A DNA stretch of 64,000 nt from Tubiluchus corallicola. Taxonomy: Eukaryota; Priapulida; Priapulimorpha; Priapulimorphida; Tubiluchidae. The stretch is taken from NCBI GenBank assembly GCA_030141605.1, contig JAQGDQ010000528.1:89365-153364 (forward strand). The letters run 5' to 3'. Both the position numbers and the translations under genes were made by a program. Shown in pieces: positions 23,201 to 35,165 of the stretch (the stretch's first letter is position 1; each line of letters opens with the position of its first letter). The notes under the pieces are model-generated. The model did no database searches. It saw only the letters and a list, made by a program, of their open reading frames with translations, and was not told where the DNA came from.

Positions 23201-26200
23201 TTTAAATAGTGATCGTTATTTAGTTCTGCTGGACAGTTCTGTACTGTACTGATATAAAAGTGAAATAATAAAAAAATAGTAACAATAAACTGAAGACAAA
23301 AGCAGAATGAAGCAAGAGTTACTCACTTGTCCATCTCTTTGAGATTTTGTATGCAACAGCTCCTACAAGCATCGCACCCAGAAGCGAGCAGAGAATAGGG
23401 AGAACCGTCCTCTTTCGTTCTTCCTCTAAAAAATGTTAACTAATTTTGTCAGAATTTTTACAAGATTCGAAGCATTAGCACGTTTTTGCCTGCAAGCAGC
23501 ATCAACACGTTTTACAACGTTTTCCCGGATAACATCGGCAGGATTTCCAAAATTAAACAAAATTTTTGCAAAATGGCTTTCTTTCAAAATGCATGTTTTA
23601 AAATTGCTTTTTCTATAAAGTTCGGGCGCTTTTTATAAAACGCAATTGCATTGCACCATAGTGAGAGCCGAAAAGGTCGTATAATTTAAAGCATGTAGCT
23701 CTACTTTCCAATGTAGGCATTTTGCACTAAGGACGCACAACATAATGCCTCAAGGAGCAGTTCCTTGGGGGATTCCTCACGAAAATGGAAGAAACTGTTT
23801 TCTATGGCGCATTTCATACCGATGATGCGCGACAAAATACCGCGTGCAGTTTATCGTGAGAAATTCTGCCGCCAGCTAGAAGCTATGCGTCCTCCTGGTG
23901 ACGAATTTTACCCCATGGTAGAAAAATTGTATGTTACATTTTTTGGTGAGAAATCCCCGCACAATTCAGCCTTAAATTTAATAAATCAATTACTTCCTTC
24001 TTACTTCACAGATTTTAAGATAAAATTCTAAGATTTAATCTCTTTTTTCATATACTAACAATTTTTTGCTTTATTTATGCAACATCAATGGCTATACGCG
24101 CGAAAAAAATAACGTCTGCATATATTTATCTTATATATATATTATTTTTCAGATATTTGAGTGGTTCGAAGAAACAAACAGGTCTGACATTACATTGGCA
24201 AGCTTTATTAATAGCACTTTTTTGCATACGAGAGAAAACCAAAAACAAACAGTAAAGAGAACCTGTTAAAATATGTTAAATGTCAAATAATTATACTAAG
24301 AAGAGTACTCGTGAAGCCAAGCCAAATAAGGAAATCTTAAGGAGCGGTGTCACGTGACGACGTGGGCGAAGAACTGACAAACTTGTCAGACTGCGCACGC
24401 AGCTGATATATAGGCCGTGACACCAGCTAGCAGGGGAGCTTGGTCACACTTCACACTCACGCGCAGGACGTCTCTTGTAGATCAGGGGCCTTGGCATCGC
24501 TATACATTTATTATATTGTGATGTTATTTAAAAAAAGTGTTATTTCGCAAACAAAGTCTTGATAACTTTGCCATTACTCAAACGTTCATAAACAGCTACA
24601 CCCAGCTCACACACGCACTACCACTATACCACAGACTTAATAATTTTACTTTCCAAAACCACAACCCACACAGTGACACGAACTTCCTTGCTGAACGGGA
24701 TTTCGGAAAAAATCGGAAGCTTCAGAAAATTCCGTTCGTCCTCGCTGTGAAATGGGCCTAGAATGTACGAAAACCTTATAATTTAGAGGAATGTTTACCT
24801 CCTTCCTTCTGTGTGTCCTCAGTATCTGCTGAAGTAAAGTATGGTGCCGTAGTAACATTTGCTGGTGCTGTAACAAACGGTGATTAAACGTTATTAAAAA
24901 GTATAAACGGCGCAGGAGTTTTGAAGTCAAATTTAATGTAAAAACAAGTTTTCTTTAATAAAAAGAGCTGACCGTAACATCTAAGTTTAGTACCATTTTT
25001 ATTTGATTTTGTTGCTTCCTTTCTAATGAAACTCAGCCTCGAAGTTGAATTTTCCGCCAAAATTGGCTTTTATTACCCGTGATTTTCCGAAGTTTGACAT
25101 CATGATTGGGAATATCACAGGTAATACACGAGTCATTGTTGACAACAACTCTTTTGATGAAGCAAAGAACATTTAAAGATATGATTATAATTATAATGTA
25201 ACAGCATAACTAATTAGAATCTAAATTATGTGTTCCATTTCTGCAAAAGACGTTGTCAGCAACTGTGACGATTTTGGTTATATGGTAGAGATATTGTATG
25301 TTTAAATATAGAATTTTCATCTCTCATGCCGTTTATGGTTCTTGTTTTATTAATGTTTTAGTTAGATACAAAGCATGTCAGTTAGAAGTGATAATAAACG
25401 AATAATAACACAGATTAAGCCTGAAAACAAAAATGATAGCAACAATTTTTCACTCAATTAAAAGAATAATCTTGTCGGTTTTGAAATGAAAAAATATCTT
25501 TCGTAATTTGAGAATGTTATTTTCGTGTCGTGGACATTAAAACAAGGCAATAAAAATATTAACTTGAAATCAGGACTTGGCCTGGGACTTTCTGCTTTTG
25601 AACCAGACACAACCACTGCCATGATACAGCAGAGAGTAACGTCTCATTCATTAAGACATTGTAACAGTAATAAAAATTTATTTTCAGGCAATTAAGCAAC
25701 AATGTGGCAATATATTACTTACTTGGGTCACATTGTACTCCAGTATAGTCTGGCGGACAACTACAACTGAAATAACCGGCTCCATTAAGACAGGTGCCAC
25801 CATTTCGACACGGTAACGAAAAACATTCGTCTGGATCTAGTAATGAACAGAAAACCTGAGAAGTTCAAGTATCGTTTTTATGTTGATCCACAGTTTTCGC
25901 ATCAGCATTAAGTAAGTTATAAATCAGAAATTCATCACAACTAAAATCTGCACTACCTTCGTAACAGTAACAGATTTCAATAGGAACCTCTGAAGTTTTT
26001 AAGGTAACAATATTCTTACAATTCTAATACATGGTTTAGCTATAATATTTATAAACAACGTAACATAACATGGATTAACCTAGACATATAGTCCAATATG
26101 GGCTACAGCCTGAGGCCCATCAAGCGTTGGTAACGTTTGGTAACGTGTCTTTTCACTATGGTTGTATTAAAATATGTGCTAATTTGGCTTTTAATAAATA

Positions 26201-29200
26201 GTAAAGAAGCGGCCTTTCTTAAAAATATCTGTATTGACAAATAAAGGATAGCTTGACAAACAAAAGATAACCATACTAGTTCATTTAAAGAATTTGCAAT
26301 GAGTTTACTTCAAGCTATGAAAACGTCGTTAAAATATATCAAGAGTAAAAGACATTCAAGATATGGCATGCGTGACTTAAAGGGTGTCCCCTTTACCATA
26401 TGTAAAGTATAGTTATATGTGACGGGGTGGGGGTGTGGTGTGCATCATTTCATTATCTTAGCGCCCCATAAGGCAAATTCGGTCTGAATAATATAATGAA
26501 AACTAAAACACTATTATGGCTGCGCCTACTCCAAAATTTATTTTCGACCCTATTGGATCGTGAGTATCTTAGCCGTACGAAGCCGCACGAAGCCGCACGA
26601 AGCCGCACGAAGACGTACGAAGCCGTACAGTGGCGTTGAAAAGCACTGATTTAATAAAACCGTCGCCTTGGAATGATCCTCATCGACTCAGTGGACCGAC
26701 GTGCACGTATTCCATCTCAGCACCTGTTCCGCAATGACAGCCAGCTTGCAGCACAACAGATTTGACGTATGGCGTAATATAGACCTCTGTAGTAATTATT
26801 TTCAAATACTTGAATCTATAACTTTACTTTGTTTTACAAAATTTTTGGATGCCTTCTGCACATCTATGCCGTGACAGAGCACATCAGCAAAATTCTGTCA
26901 GCGTATCAATATAGTATAGGTTTTGCAAGTCAAATGTAGACACAGGAAAGTTCAAATGTGACTTAGGTAAGTCAAATGTCGACATAGGAATTTCGAATGT
27001 GTTTTGGTAACTCAAATGTGACTTAGGTAAGTCAAATGTAGACATAGGACATTTGACTTGACATGCGCCTACATTTGATTTACCAAAAGCGCTTAAGATT
27101 TCTTGAAAACCATTGTTAACACATTTGAACTAACTAAGTCTACATTTGAGTTACCAAGACACACTTGAATTACCTAAATCTACATTTGAGTTAACGCAGG
27201 TCTACATTTGACATGTAAAACCTATAAAAAAACAATGCAATTTAAACAATTATTCAGCGGCTATGTAGTTGCGCAGAAATTTGGATATGATTCCTTCATA
27301 TTCCACACACGTACCGTATTCACATCGAGGTCCAAAAAAACCCGCATTGCAACTACATGTATAGTGACCTAGTTTATCCTCGCATGTGCCATTATTGAAG
27401 CAAGGGTTTGATTTGCATTCTTCATCGTCTGGAAATAACAAAACAGATTCAATAATTAGCTTGAAAATAAGATAGTCTTCTGAGATTTCCTGTGGCCATA
27501 ATCGTCAAAGGTCAAAAAATAATTTATAATAACTATAAATCTTAAGCAGTTTTTGTTTTTTTCACATATGGTGTTCATTAAAAGACTTGGTAGTATAATT
27601 TTGGTTTTTAACACCCCATAAATTGTCTGTAGTCATCTGTTTCTGACTGTACACAACAAGTAGTTACTTACTCTAAAAGATTCTAATGTCAATAGGCAAA
27701 TATTTAGTTATCTTTCAAGATCATAGATAGGTATGTTTGTCAGTATAACTTTCGTTTTGCTTTCTTAATTAGTAATTTTATTTTTCTTTTAAATTGTTTT
27801 TAATCAGCCTCTTCATGCTTTTTGTATTCTTTATTTTCCTCACATTGTACACCTTTATTTTGTAAACGTTGCAAATGTCAAATTCTTAAATTGAAATTGA
27901 TGGAAAACTATTTAAGCGGACAACTACTTAGTTGTCGAATCGATGACCGCGAGTAATGTTCATAGAAAGAAGACAAAATTTAAAAAATTAAATGCAGGTG
28001 TAACCCAGGGTTCTATTTTAGGAGCCTTGCTTTTCCTTGCTTACGTAAACGTAAATGGTCATCCGTCAGTAGCTGATTGCGAAGTTAATCTACGTGCAGG
28101 TGACCTGACTCTACAGCAGCTCAAACAACCCATGCTTGCTTTGAGTAGCAGCTTACAAAACTTAGTCGTATGGGCAAGGACAGACACAAGCTAACCACAA
28201 TGTATGGATTAGCTTCACCAAGAATGGGTTAGCCCCGAGGAAACTGCAAATACTGCTTAATTCACCAGATGAAAACAGAAAAATATACAATTGAAAAAAA
28301 ACGCAGAAAATTTATTTTTAATTAGAACTAGGACGACAATTCTCCACAAATCTTTTTTTCCAAAGACTGCAGCACTCTATTGTGGAATGATTTACCTGTT
28401 CCATTATAAGTTCCAAACATATTCACTCTTGGCACATTCAAAAAGCACACTGCAAGAACAAGCGCCTGAAAGAGTTTTAGCGGGTTCCATATTTGGTCAG
28501 TTATGGTGACAGTGCATTGAAGGTTAAGAATGCTTTCTAGCAAACTAAAAAATGATCTTGTTAACAATTATGTAGACAAAAATCGCAATTGTGCAAGTGT
28601 TTAGTAAGTTGAACATGCTAAACGTCATTTCTTAGAATGCAGCAGATATGACCACATTAGGAATATTATTTTGAATTCAATCACTCGAGGTCACCAGTTT
28701 ACGTTAGATACTGAATGAGATCAACAGCCTTGCTGAAGATGAAATCCTATTCACGCATGGCAATTGAATTTGTTGAATGAAGCCGTAGGTTTAGTGACGA
28801 TTGGGATTGTTAATATTGTATATATATATATATATTTACCATAACTATTGTATGGACCGTGTTTGAAAATTAGATATATAATTTAATTTACATAGTTTGC
28901 CACAGATTTGTAAAAACATGGTAAACTGAGAAATATTTTATTACTGTATTTACATTTTTTATGTTTCGTCAACAGTCCAGTCAACTTTATAGTTTGCCTG
29001 CTGCTTCTTGGACTTTAATATATGTAGTATATTGTTGTAATTATAAATACTTATTTAAATCAAATATCAAAGCTATGAAGCATGCATAATTTTATATCTG
29101 GAGCAACGCTGCATCTCGAGATGCAAAAATGCATCTTTATCTTGTTTGTTTCTTTGTTTGTTTGTTTCAAAAACAGCTGTCTATCTTTGTCTATGCAGCA

Positions 29201-31569
29201 AAATAACAATTTTTACCAACTGTGAGGAAAGCCATATGTCTTTTCAACTTTCCTGGACTCTTCCTGTTTTCCTCAAAATACCAGTAACCGCCTTTATCGT
29301 CATTCCTAAGTTTATTAATAATCGTAATCAGACTGTAGCAGGTTTTTTGGGTCGCTGACAAGTGATCAATTTTACAGAGGGCGCTCCCACGTGGCGGGTC
29401 ACCTGTGACACCAACGGATTCGTAAGAACAGCGAGTTACACCTTTATTTACACTTGACATCTGACATTTATAAGAGTCATTCGCATACGTAGGTGATAGG
29501 CGCCACCCATAGAATTCCAGGTCTTTAGCTGCAGACGTTATTGGAACGCACCATTGCAATGGCATTTCGACATTTTCTCCAATTCTGCGTGCAAATTCTT
29601 TCACTTCCCCTATAATAATAGAACAAATTAACTAAGAGTACTAACAAAAGCGTATTACGTGCATTTACTAAGAATAAATGGTGATGAATAAAATGGTGGT
29701 GAGTAAATGGGTAGGGACAGGAAGGGCATCCGCCTGTAAAAACTGCGCCTAAACCTTCTATGAATGAGTCGGTGAGACTTAAAGGTAAAGTCCACAAAGA
29801 AGTGGTCAGACCCGCTCTAATCTATGGGCTGGAAGCAGCTTCTCTAAAGAAGACCGAAGAGAAGAAAATGGGTGTGGTGGAGATGAGGATGTAGAGATGG
29901 ATGGTGGGAATAACAAGAAGAGATATAATTAGAAATAATAATATCAGAGGAACAGTAAAAGTAGTGGAAGCCTTGCAAGATTGCGATGGTGTGGACACCT
30001 GAAAAGAAGAGTCGGTGAAGATCTTGTGGGAATTGAAGACATAAATGAAGAGATGGTCAACAACAGGAATGCGCGGAGAAGACTCATTCACAACGGCGAC
30101 CCCGAATAGGGAAAAGCTGGGAAGAAGAAGAAATGGTGATGAATCAGCGCTATACAGTTCATAGGCAGTACACTTTTAAAGGAAAATTGGACCCAATCTT
30201 AAAGCATAGCTCAAAACAATGGACCCAGTAAATTACTGACGTGGAACGTGCAATTTTTAAAGAATAACCTACGCCAAAGAATAATTACCGCACAAACCTA
30301 ATTTCGTCTAAGTAAGGCTAGTTCATTGCGGTTACATGCATGGGCTTTAACGCCTGCGACTCGGAACGTCTTGTACAAAAAAAGGTGCTGTACCTGTCAG
30401 TTCAGATTTAGTCCTGTTGTGACGCAGCGTTGTATATTGGGATTGTTAAGCGTAATTGCATTAATTCCACAGTTATTGAATTCTTGGATTAGGTAACAGT
30501 TATTGCACAACCTATACTCTTGAAATAGCTTATGGGTTTTTCTGCCACGGTATTTGCTTTGATATCTTATTTGTTCTATGGGTTTTGTATATTTCAATAA
30601 AGTATTAACTAATGAACTGTTCGTACTTTTGCATAAATATTTATGTAAATGCATGGCTCGTGAAGTTTTGTCCACCAAATTTGTGACGTCATTACTAGCT
30701 AGGCTGCCAAGCTTTTAATAAAGTTTTAAACCTATCATTTAGTTATCTAAAACATAATGGTTTTATTATAGGTGTTAATATAATTTACCGTTTGTCGTAG
30801 TTTTAAAGGAAGCAAGATGATTTTTCATGTCCAACTCCATTTTCAACTACTTTTTGAATGAACTGGTTTTTGAGTTACAGTATGTATCGCTTTACTTAAT
30901 TTTGCTCGTTTTTTATCCGATTTTATAATTTGATCTTCTCGGAACAATAAACAGCTTCAAAGCTTATGGGATTGATCATTGATGATGATTGACTGAGAAT
31001 TTTACCAGTAATCAGGTACACACCTAGACATAGGTAACTTGCAGCCTTAAGCTGCATGCACATGTAACGTTACACTAATTCACTGATTCACAGTTTACAA
31101 ACAATTGAAGTAAGCTACCTTACCTGCTTCCACGCAGTCTTGGGAAAAATGGGAAAGTTCGGCCGGAGATATGGCTATTGGCCATGCGCATTCTACGTTT
31201 CCCTCTATGTTACTGTCTTCTTTCAACCATCTCAGGTTACAATCACATATCATTCTGTTACCTGAAAAAGATAAAATAGATACTTGTTTATTTCAAAAGA
31301 ACATGACACACTCTTTCTCTCTCTCCCTCTGTATATGTATATATATATATATATATACAGTTTATATATAGTTCCGAGATGGCACGTTTTTAAAGAAATG
31401 TTTGGCCCATTCTTAAAGCATAGCTCAGAACAATCTACAACATAAATTATTGAAGGGAACTTACAAGTTTTAATGAATATCCTACGCCAAATAATAATTA
31501 CGTCAGAAACCTAAATTCATCTCCGTGGGGATAGTTCTTCGATGTTACCTGCATGGGCACTAACGTCCT

Positions 31570-31651
<82 letters not shown>

Positions 31652-31674
31652 TGATAATAATAATAATAATAATA

Positions 31675-31742
<68 letters not shown>

Positions 31743-33675
31743 AATAATAATAATAAATATATATATGCTATATATATGCTATACATTTCATGCCATCTGG
31801 AGATGAATTTTATGACCTAAGGATTATAGTATTATCAAAAATCAGATGCATAATCTATAGATCACAACGTTTCGAGATTTCTTGATCACTTTCTCACACA
31901 TACCTTACCAACCGTAAGATAACTAAGACCAAACAGCTTGCAGTGTCATGAGGTCAAAATGATGATTTAAATTAATCCATGAAAATTTGAAATTATAAAA
32001 ACACTGAACTGCACTGCACTGCGCTGGTAAAATTCACATAAACTGAATTCACATCCACATACACATTAAGCAAGTGTAACTGTAAAGGAGTCAAAATATA
32101 GATATCTGTTGGCAGATTGCCAAATCTTGCTTTTTTGTGAAATGGAACGAATTATTATATAATTAGCCCCTAAAATTTATTTAGCTTTGAATAACTGACC
32201 CTGTATATATGTATTTACTCTTGCAATTTTTGTTTCGTTGTATTTAATTTCATTTTAGTACTGTATTTGTATTTTATATGATCTCAGTAACAACAGTAAT
32301 AAATTTGAACTAAAATGAATTGAATTAGGATTCATTGATTATTAGCTTGACACTGGTGAGAAAAACACAGATTTAAAATGAAAGATACAATAAAACAAAG
32401 TAAAAATGAACATGAGCTCTGTACAAGTTGTGACACACAAATTTTTCACTCTTTTACAGTCACGTTTTGTATTACGTCAATTTCTGAAAGTTACAAATTT
32501 TCAATTATATTCCATTGAAAATTTATATTCTCTTTTTAGGTGATTTCAGCTGTCCATTGCTGTGTTTTAAACTTTATTTTCATCTAGTAGTTCACATTAT
32601 CATCTTGATCTTATCATATTGTAAATTATTTGTTTTGATTATATTGTACTTGTAAGAAGTTTAATACAATTCTAGGTAAAAAGTTGCAGACAAAAATGAC
32701 ACGGAAAAAATAAATAGCCTTAACAGTCTAACAGTAACTCTAACCCTATATACAATGCCATGTTTATAAATAATGTTGTCATATCATATATTGCCAGTTA
32801 ATGAAAGATTTAAAAAAATTTTCTGTTACCTATAATTACCTTAATTGTTTGTTGTACTTGAATAAATTATGATTGACTTGAATATTTTTGTTTAATTACC
32901 TGACTTTCTTTCCTAACCAAAATTATGTCATTTCTTCTACCATAAATTAATGGTAACTCCCGTGACTCCGTTACCGTTTACCTTAATATCACGCCTTTGT
33001 AAACTTGTGACTATCTATAGTTAGTTAGAAGAATCGTAAGAAACAGGATTTACCAGAAAGATTAATTCTGATGGAGTTGCTACCATCGCGGCGAAAGTCA
33101 GGTTTTTTCAAGTGATGTATGCTGCAATAAGTTACGGTAAGATCTGCTAATTTTGGTTGAGCAGATAAGTCCAACTCTAGTTCCGTCAACTTCTGATTTC
33201 TATTTATAAATATTTCACGAAGAGAGCTTAGTTGATGGAATGCTTTTTTATGAATGCTTGTAAGCCAGAAATTAAAACTAATTTCCACTTTCTGCACGTC
33301 ACCATATATAGAATTTTCTCCAAGCAATTCTAGTTTCGTTGTACTTATCTTTAGCACTGATGGAGACACGCCTTCCAAAAATCTTTCTGGCAACGTTTTG
33401 CCTCTGTAATAAGCAACTGAAAGAATTGCTATTGATCCTGCTGTTCTGTTAAGTTGTGAGGTCCAGTCTAGTATCTTTTGTTTAGTTGCATACAGACAAT
33501 GAACATCACACTTATTTTGGAACAAGTCAGTAACTGGCTTTATGTAAGTGCATTTTATGGCTCTGTCATCACGAGCTATAACTTTATGCTCACAAAGCTC
33601 CGCATTCCAGGGTACTTGTGATCTACATCCAGCAATGGCGGATAAAACATAAACAGAAACGAAAATTACTTTCAT
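16803..33675 (-). CDS. Receptor gene 2 (complete): LRR-LRRCT-Ig-like-EGF(2)-TM, about 535 aa
   Basis: Exons in transcript order: 33054-33675, 31124-31261, 29217-29609, 27315-27428, 25723-25836, 24799-24867, 23327-23425, 20126-20149, 16803-16837. They sum to 1608 nt, exactly 536 codons with a TAA stop, and all internal junctions are phase 1. The short EGF stalk (two modules) contrasts with ten in gene 3. One transmembrane helix and a tail of about 25 residues without tyrosine motifs argue that signalling, if any, needs a partner. Candidate poly(A) signal AATAAA on the minus strand at 16661-16666. Its introns hold an 18-bp and a 27-bp minisatellite and two LINE pieces. An alternative tail exon with its own stop lies at 18011-18061. 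The two smallest tail exons rest only on splice consensus and phase. Confidence 0.78.
17091..17332 (+). repeat. GTCTNN hexanucleotide array with block-wise variants
   Basis: About 40 hexamers. The last two bases change in blocks: GTCTAT to about 17184, GTCTCT to about 17210, GTCTGC to about 17282, GTCTAC to about 17306, then GTCTAT again. ORFs in all plus frames here (VY, MS and LC repeats) are artefacts. Confidence 0.93.
17529..17760 (+). mobile_element. tRNA-derived SINE (Leu/Ser-like head)
   Basis: Begins with an A-box-like TGGCCGAGTGG and a B-box-like GAGTTCGAGACC about 50 bp on, the internal promoter of a class II tRNA. The acceptor stem does not pair well and unrelated sequence follows, so it is a SINE or tRNA pseudogene rather than a working tRNA. 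Confidence 0.6.
18011..18061 (-). CDS. Gene 2 alternative tail exon with in-frame stop
   Basis: A 51-bp segment with clean acceptor ATTTTTAG and donor CAG|GTAAGG. In phase 1 it reads [15 protein letters not shown] and then TAA five bases before the donor. If used it would end the protein here with the stop close enough to the last junction to escape nonsense-mediated decay; if skipped, translation ends at 16803. Confidence 0.45.
18311..19239. repeat. 18-bp minisatellite, about 51 copies
   Basis: Unit about GAGCATGATCATAGATCT, with variants at a few positions (GAG/GTG, CAT/CGT, AGATCT/AGACCT). Each unit holds palindromes TGATCA and AGATCT. Since 18 is a multiple of three, long ORFs appear on both strands; one deleted copy near 18818 shifts the frame. 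Lies in an intron of gene 2. Confidence 0.95.
19552..19831. mobile_element. Palindromic MITE-like element
   Basis: Left part (CAATCAGTTATACAGGCAG) is inverted at the right (GCCTGTATAACTGGCTG, then GTGTGATCTATCATTGATGA). The arms resemble the shorter palindrome at 42083-42230, so both belong to one family. Confidence 0.6.
20126..20149 (-). CDS. Gene 2 microexon: cytoplasmic tail
   Basis: A 24-bp candidate exon, TAEGSEWS, between acceptor CGTTTAG and donor CAG|GTAATT. It keeps phase 1 on both sides. A microexon found only by consensus and phase is uncertain. Confidence 0.5.
21131..22319. repeat. 27-bp minisatellite, about 44 copies
   Basis: Unit GCCAAGCCACCAAATGCTTT + ACATAGT, very homogeneous. 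Periodicity of nine codons keeps frames open on both strands (for example an AKPPNALHS repeat on plus). It lies in the intron between the gene 2 transmembrane exon and its tail, and has no start context or splice sites of its own, so I treat it as noncoding. Confidence 0.95.
22320..23326. other. Gene 2 intron, no feature seen
   Basis: AT-rich intron between the 27-bp array and the transmembrane exon. Nothing recognisable. Confidence 0.4.
23327..23425 (-). CDS. Gene 2 exon: transmembrane segment
   Basis: A 99-bp phase 1-1 exon. Basic residues (EERKRT) precede a hydrophobic run, [19 protein letters not shown], then KISKRW as a stop-transfer on the cytoplasmic side. It matches gene 3's exon 39257-39376 in position and in ending with a K-x-W motif. 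Confidence 0.78.
23426..24798. other. Gene 2 intron with GC-richer TATA-containing patch
   Basis: A plus-strand ORF (23765-24031, 88 codons) resembles no family I recognise. At 24340-24500 the sequence turns GC-richer with TCACGTGACGACG, a GATATATAGG box and a TTTATTATAT end, reminiscent of an LTR or promoter; no clear terminal duplication was found. Confidence 0.3.
24799..24867 (-). CDS. Gene 2 exon: Thr-rich juxtamembrane stalk
   Basis: A 69-bp phase 1-1 exon encoding [19 protein letters not shown] and a short charged end. It carries one N-glycosylation sequon (NVT) and many threonines, as expected of an O-glycosylated stalk. Donor GGAG|GTAAAC, acceptor TTGTTACAG. Confidence 0.72.
25723..25836 (-). 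CDS. Gene 2 exon: EGF-like domain 2
   Basis: A 114-bp phase 1-1 exon with six cysteines: [21 protein letters not shown] and VQCDP. It is the last EGF of gene 2 and splices to a short Thr-rich stalk exon. Donor A|GTAAGT. Confidence 0.87.
26570..26632 (+). repeat. Short 10-bp tandem repeat (CGAAGCCGCA)
   Basis: Five to six copies of CGAAGCCGCA/CGAAGCCGTA, GC-rich inside AT-rich intron DNA. Confidence 0.8.
26915..27226. mobile_element. Foldback element built from AAGTCAAATGTAGAC subrepeats
   Basis: Termini TATAGGTTTT point inward at both ends. Left-half copies of a 15-20 bp word (AAGTCAAATGTAGACATAGG) occur inverted in the right half (CTACATTTGAGTTACC). TA-flanked, 312 bp, in the intron just 3' of the gene 2 first EGF exon. 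Confidence 0.75.
27315..27428 (-). CDS. Gene 2 exon: EGF-like domain 1
   Basis: A 114-bp phase 1-1 exon with six cysteines: [19 protein letters not shown] and PRCEYG. It belongs to the first-EGF class (C-x-Y ending) shared by all three genes. Donor G|GTACGT. Confidence 0.87.
27900..28515 (+). mobile_element. LINE reverse transcriptase fragment
   Basis: Plus-strand ORF at 27943-28194 contains [20 protein letters not shown], the RT motif G-V-P-Q-G-S-x-L-G-P-x-L-F, and after breaks [20 protein letters not shown] near 28310, a LINE polymerase C-terminus. A block of RT including the catalytic region is missing. Opposite strand to gene 2, in its Ig-EGF intron. Confidence 0.75.
29217..29609 (-). 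CDS. Gene 2 exon: aberrant Ig-like V domain
   Basis: A 393-bp phase 1-1 exon (131 residues). Contains [25 protein letters not shown], a KTCY segment and [13 protein letters not shown], ending FLTVG. As in the other copies, the F-strand cysteine of a normal Ig domain is Trp. One Trp of the C-strand WW pair is Gly here, and one extra cysteine (ALC) is present. Confidence 0.7.
29690..30135 (+). mobile_element. RTE-like LINE 3' end
   Basis: Plus-strand translation reads [45 protein letters not shown] and later [15 protein letters not shown], like the end of RTE-type polymerases (V-V-R-P-A-L-x-Y-G-x-E ... M-R-M-L-R-W). A purine-rich GAAGAAGAAG end follows. Stops and a frameshift make it dead. Sits between the gene 2 LRRCT and Ig exons. 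Confidence 0.75.
30171..30370. repeat. Dispersed repeat Y, copy 1
   Basis: Related to 31383-31566: both contain CTTAAAGCATAGCTC, CCTACGCCAAA, TAATTAC and TACATGCATGGGC or its variant. About 200 bp, no coding capacity. Confidence 0.6.
31124..31261 (-). CDS. Gene 2 exon: LRR C-terminal cap (LRRCT)
   Basis: A 138-bp phase 1-1 exon, one codon shorter than in the other copies. Encodes [13 protein letters not shown], then VECAWP and a final SQDCV, the LRRCT cysteine pattern. Donor CAG|GTAAGG, acceptor TTTTTCAG. Confidence 0.85.
31383..31566. repeat. Dispersed repeat Y, copy 2
   Basis: Second copy, directly followed by an (AAT)n/(AAC)n array at 31571-31757, which might be its tail. Confidence 0.6.
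31571..31757. repeat. (AAT)n-(AAC)n microsatellite
   Basis: About 60 triplets, AAT with short GAT and GTA interruptions, then an AAC block and AAT again. Long Asn or Leu ORFs are artefacts. Confidence 0.95.
31758..33053. other. Gene 2 first intron, no feature seen
   Basis: AT-rich intron between the LRR exon and the repeat block. Nothing recognisable. Confidence 0.4.
33054..33675 (-). CDS. Gene 2 exon: signal peptide + LRR ectodomain
   Basis: Encodes 207 residues plus one base. Starts [19 protein letters not shown], then the shared QVPWN. The cysteine-rich start (CDVHCLYA), [40 protein letters not shown] and ELELDLS align with genes 1 and 3. Ends INLSG before a GTAAAT donor. Upstream Met at 33708 is open but its extension differs from the other copies. 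Confidence 0.85.
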
Positions 33676-35165
33676 GATTCTAATGAACCAACAAATCACC
33701 AAACCCAATTCAAATCAGTAGAGCAACAGCAATAATCAGTAATTACATGTTGCTGATTATTGCACTCCGTTTTCAACGCATTGTCATCATTATATCACAA
33801 TAACTGTTCCAAAAGAGACAATTTACACTTTACTAACATTCTATGCAAAAAATCAATCATTCGTGTCTTTACGTTATTAATTGTGACGTGCTAATAATAA
33901 TTCGCGTTCTAGTGATTATTATGACAAAATAATAATGACATATAAGTTCGTTGGAGTAGCTACAGTGTATAAGCAAACTTTGTGGCTGATACTTCACCAA
34001 ATTTCGTATAAAGAATGTTTTATAAACGCAGTTGAATTGAGATTAATTCGTCTAAGGAAAACTAGCAATGAACATGTTACAGTTTTCAGCGTTCTTCCAA
34101 AGCTGCAGAGCTCAGTTCTGTAAACTTACTGGAATTGATTCGTTGTATTGGAATTGAGCTGCTGCTGGCTACAATATTCTTTAAAATATTTGAAATTAAA
34201 TTTCGTTACTTCGCCATTAATTCACGATGGTTTCCATTCGCTTGGGACGACCAGCTAAGCTCCACCAGCTAAGCTCATTTTTTCCATCATAGGCACAATA
34301 TTTTTCCCTCTCTTCTCATGTTTGTTTTCCTAAGCTTGGGAAATTTATTTTGCGTTATTTTCTAAATAAGTAAAAATGTATAATCAGCATCTCATGCAAG
34401 CTCTACTTTGCTTTTACATACTGACCTGTGACTACTACAGTGTAGACGTTGGAAAAATGCAACAAGAACTTGGCGTAAATTTGAGCCATCTTTCCTCGGA
34501 TAAGCTGCTGTACCGAGCTAAATTTTATGGCCGATCATGGCCACATGTATAGAGTGTTTCATAAGTGTCTTTCGTGTTTGATTGGTTGGGTTGTGCCGTG
34601 TCTTTGCTTTTTGTCGCTGTTTTTTTAGTTTATCGTTTAAAAATAGTTAATAATTTTATAAATCCTCAATGCGTTTTAGCTCTTCAAAATATTCTCTGTT
34701 TTATTTCTTTCTCTATATGACCTGTGTTTACTTCACATTAAATTGGTTCTTAAAACGGTTTTAAGAAAGTACAGATTCTAATTTATATAAACATAATACA
34801 CTTGTGTTTATAAGCTGCTATTATTATGTGCCCTGTTGTAAGATTATTTGTTTACATTGTAAGATATATAAATTATATTAATGCCAATTTGTGTTGTAAG
34901 GAAGTATTTTCACTGCAAGGTGACATTCATCTGTGCCTCTGGAATTATTTTTGAACTGGTCCTTATTTTTGAACATTTGGTCAAGTATAATCACAGCTTG
35001 GCATTAGTTAGAGGATGAATAGTGACAGAGTTACATAACTAATGTTTTCTGTCACTTGTTTTTGTATCATACGGTCTGTAAGTTTACAATTTATCTGTAT
35101 TTGTCTTCTTTGCTTCTCATTAATGTTGATTTTTGTAATTTTTATACACTGTGTTTTTATTTAGG
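33676..35165. other. Intergenic, upstream of gene 2
   Basis: Promoter and 5' untranslated region of gene 2 should lie at the left end. I see no other gene. Confidence 0.4.

Noticed and set aside
23765-24031. 88-residue plus-strand ORF
   Set aside because: No recognisable family, lies in a gene 2 intron, and length is within chance for this region.
24340-24500. Second LTR
   Set aside because: Composition and a TATA-like box suggest one, but I found no TG...CA ends or target duplication.
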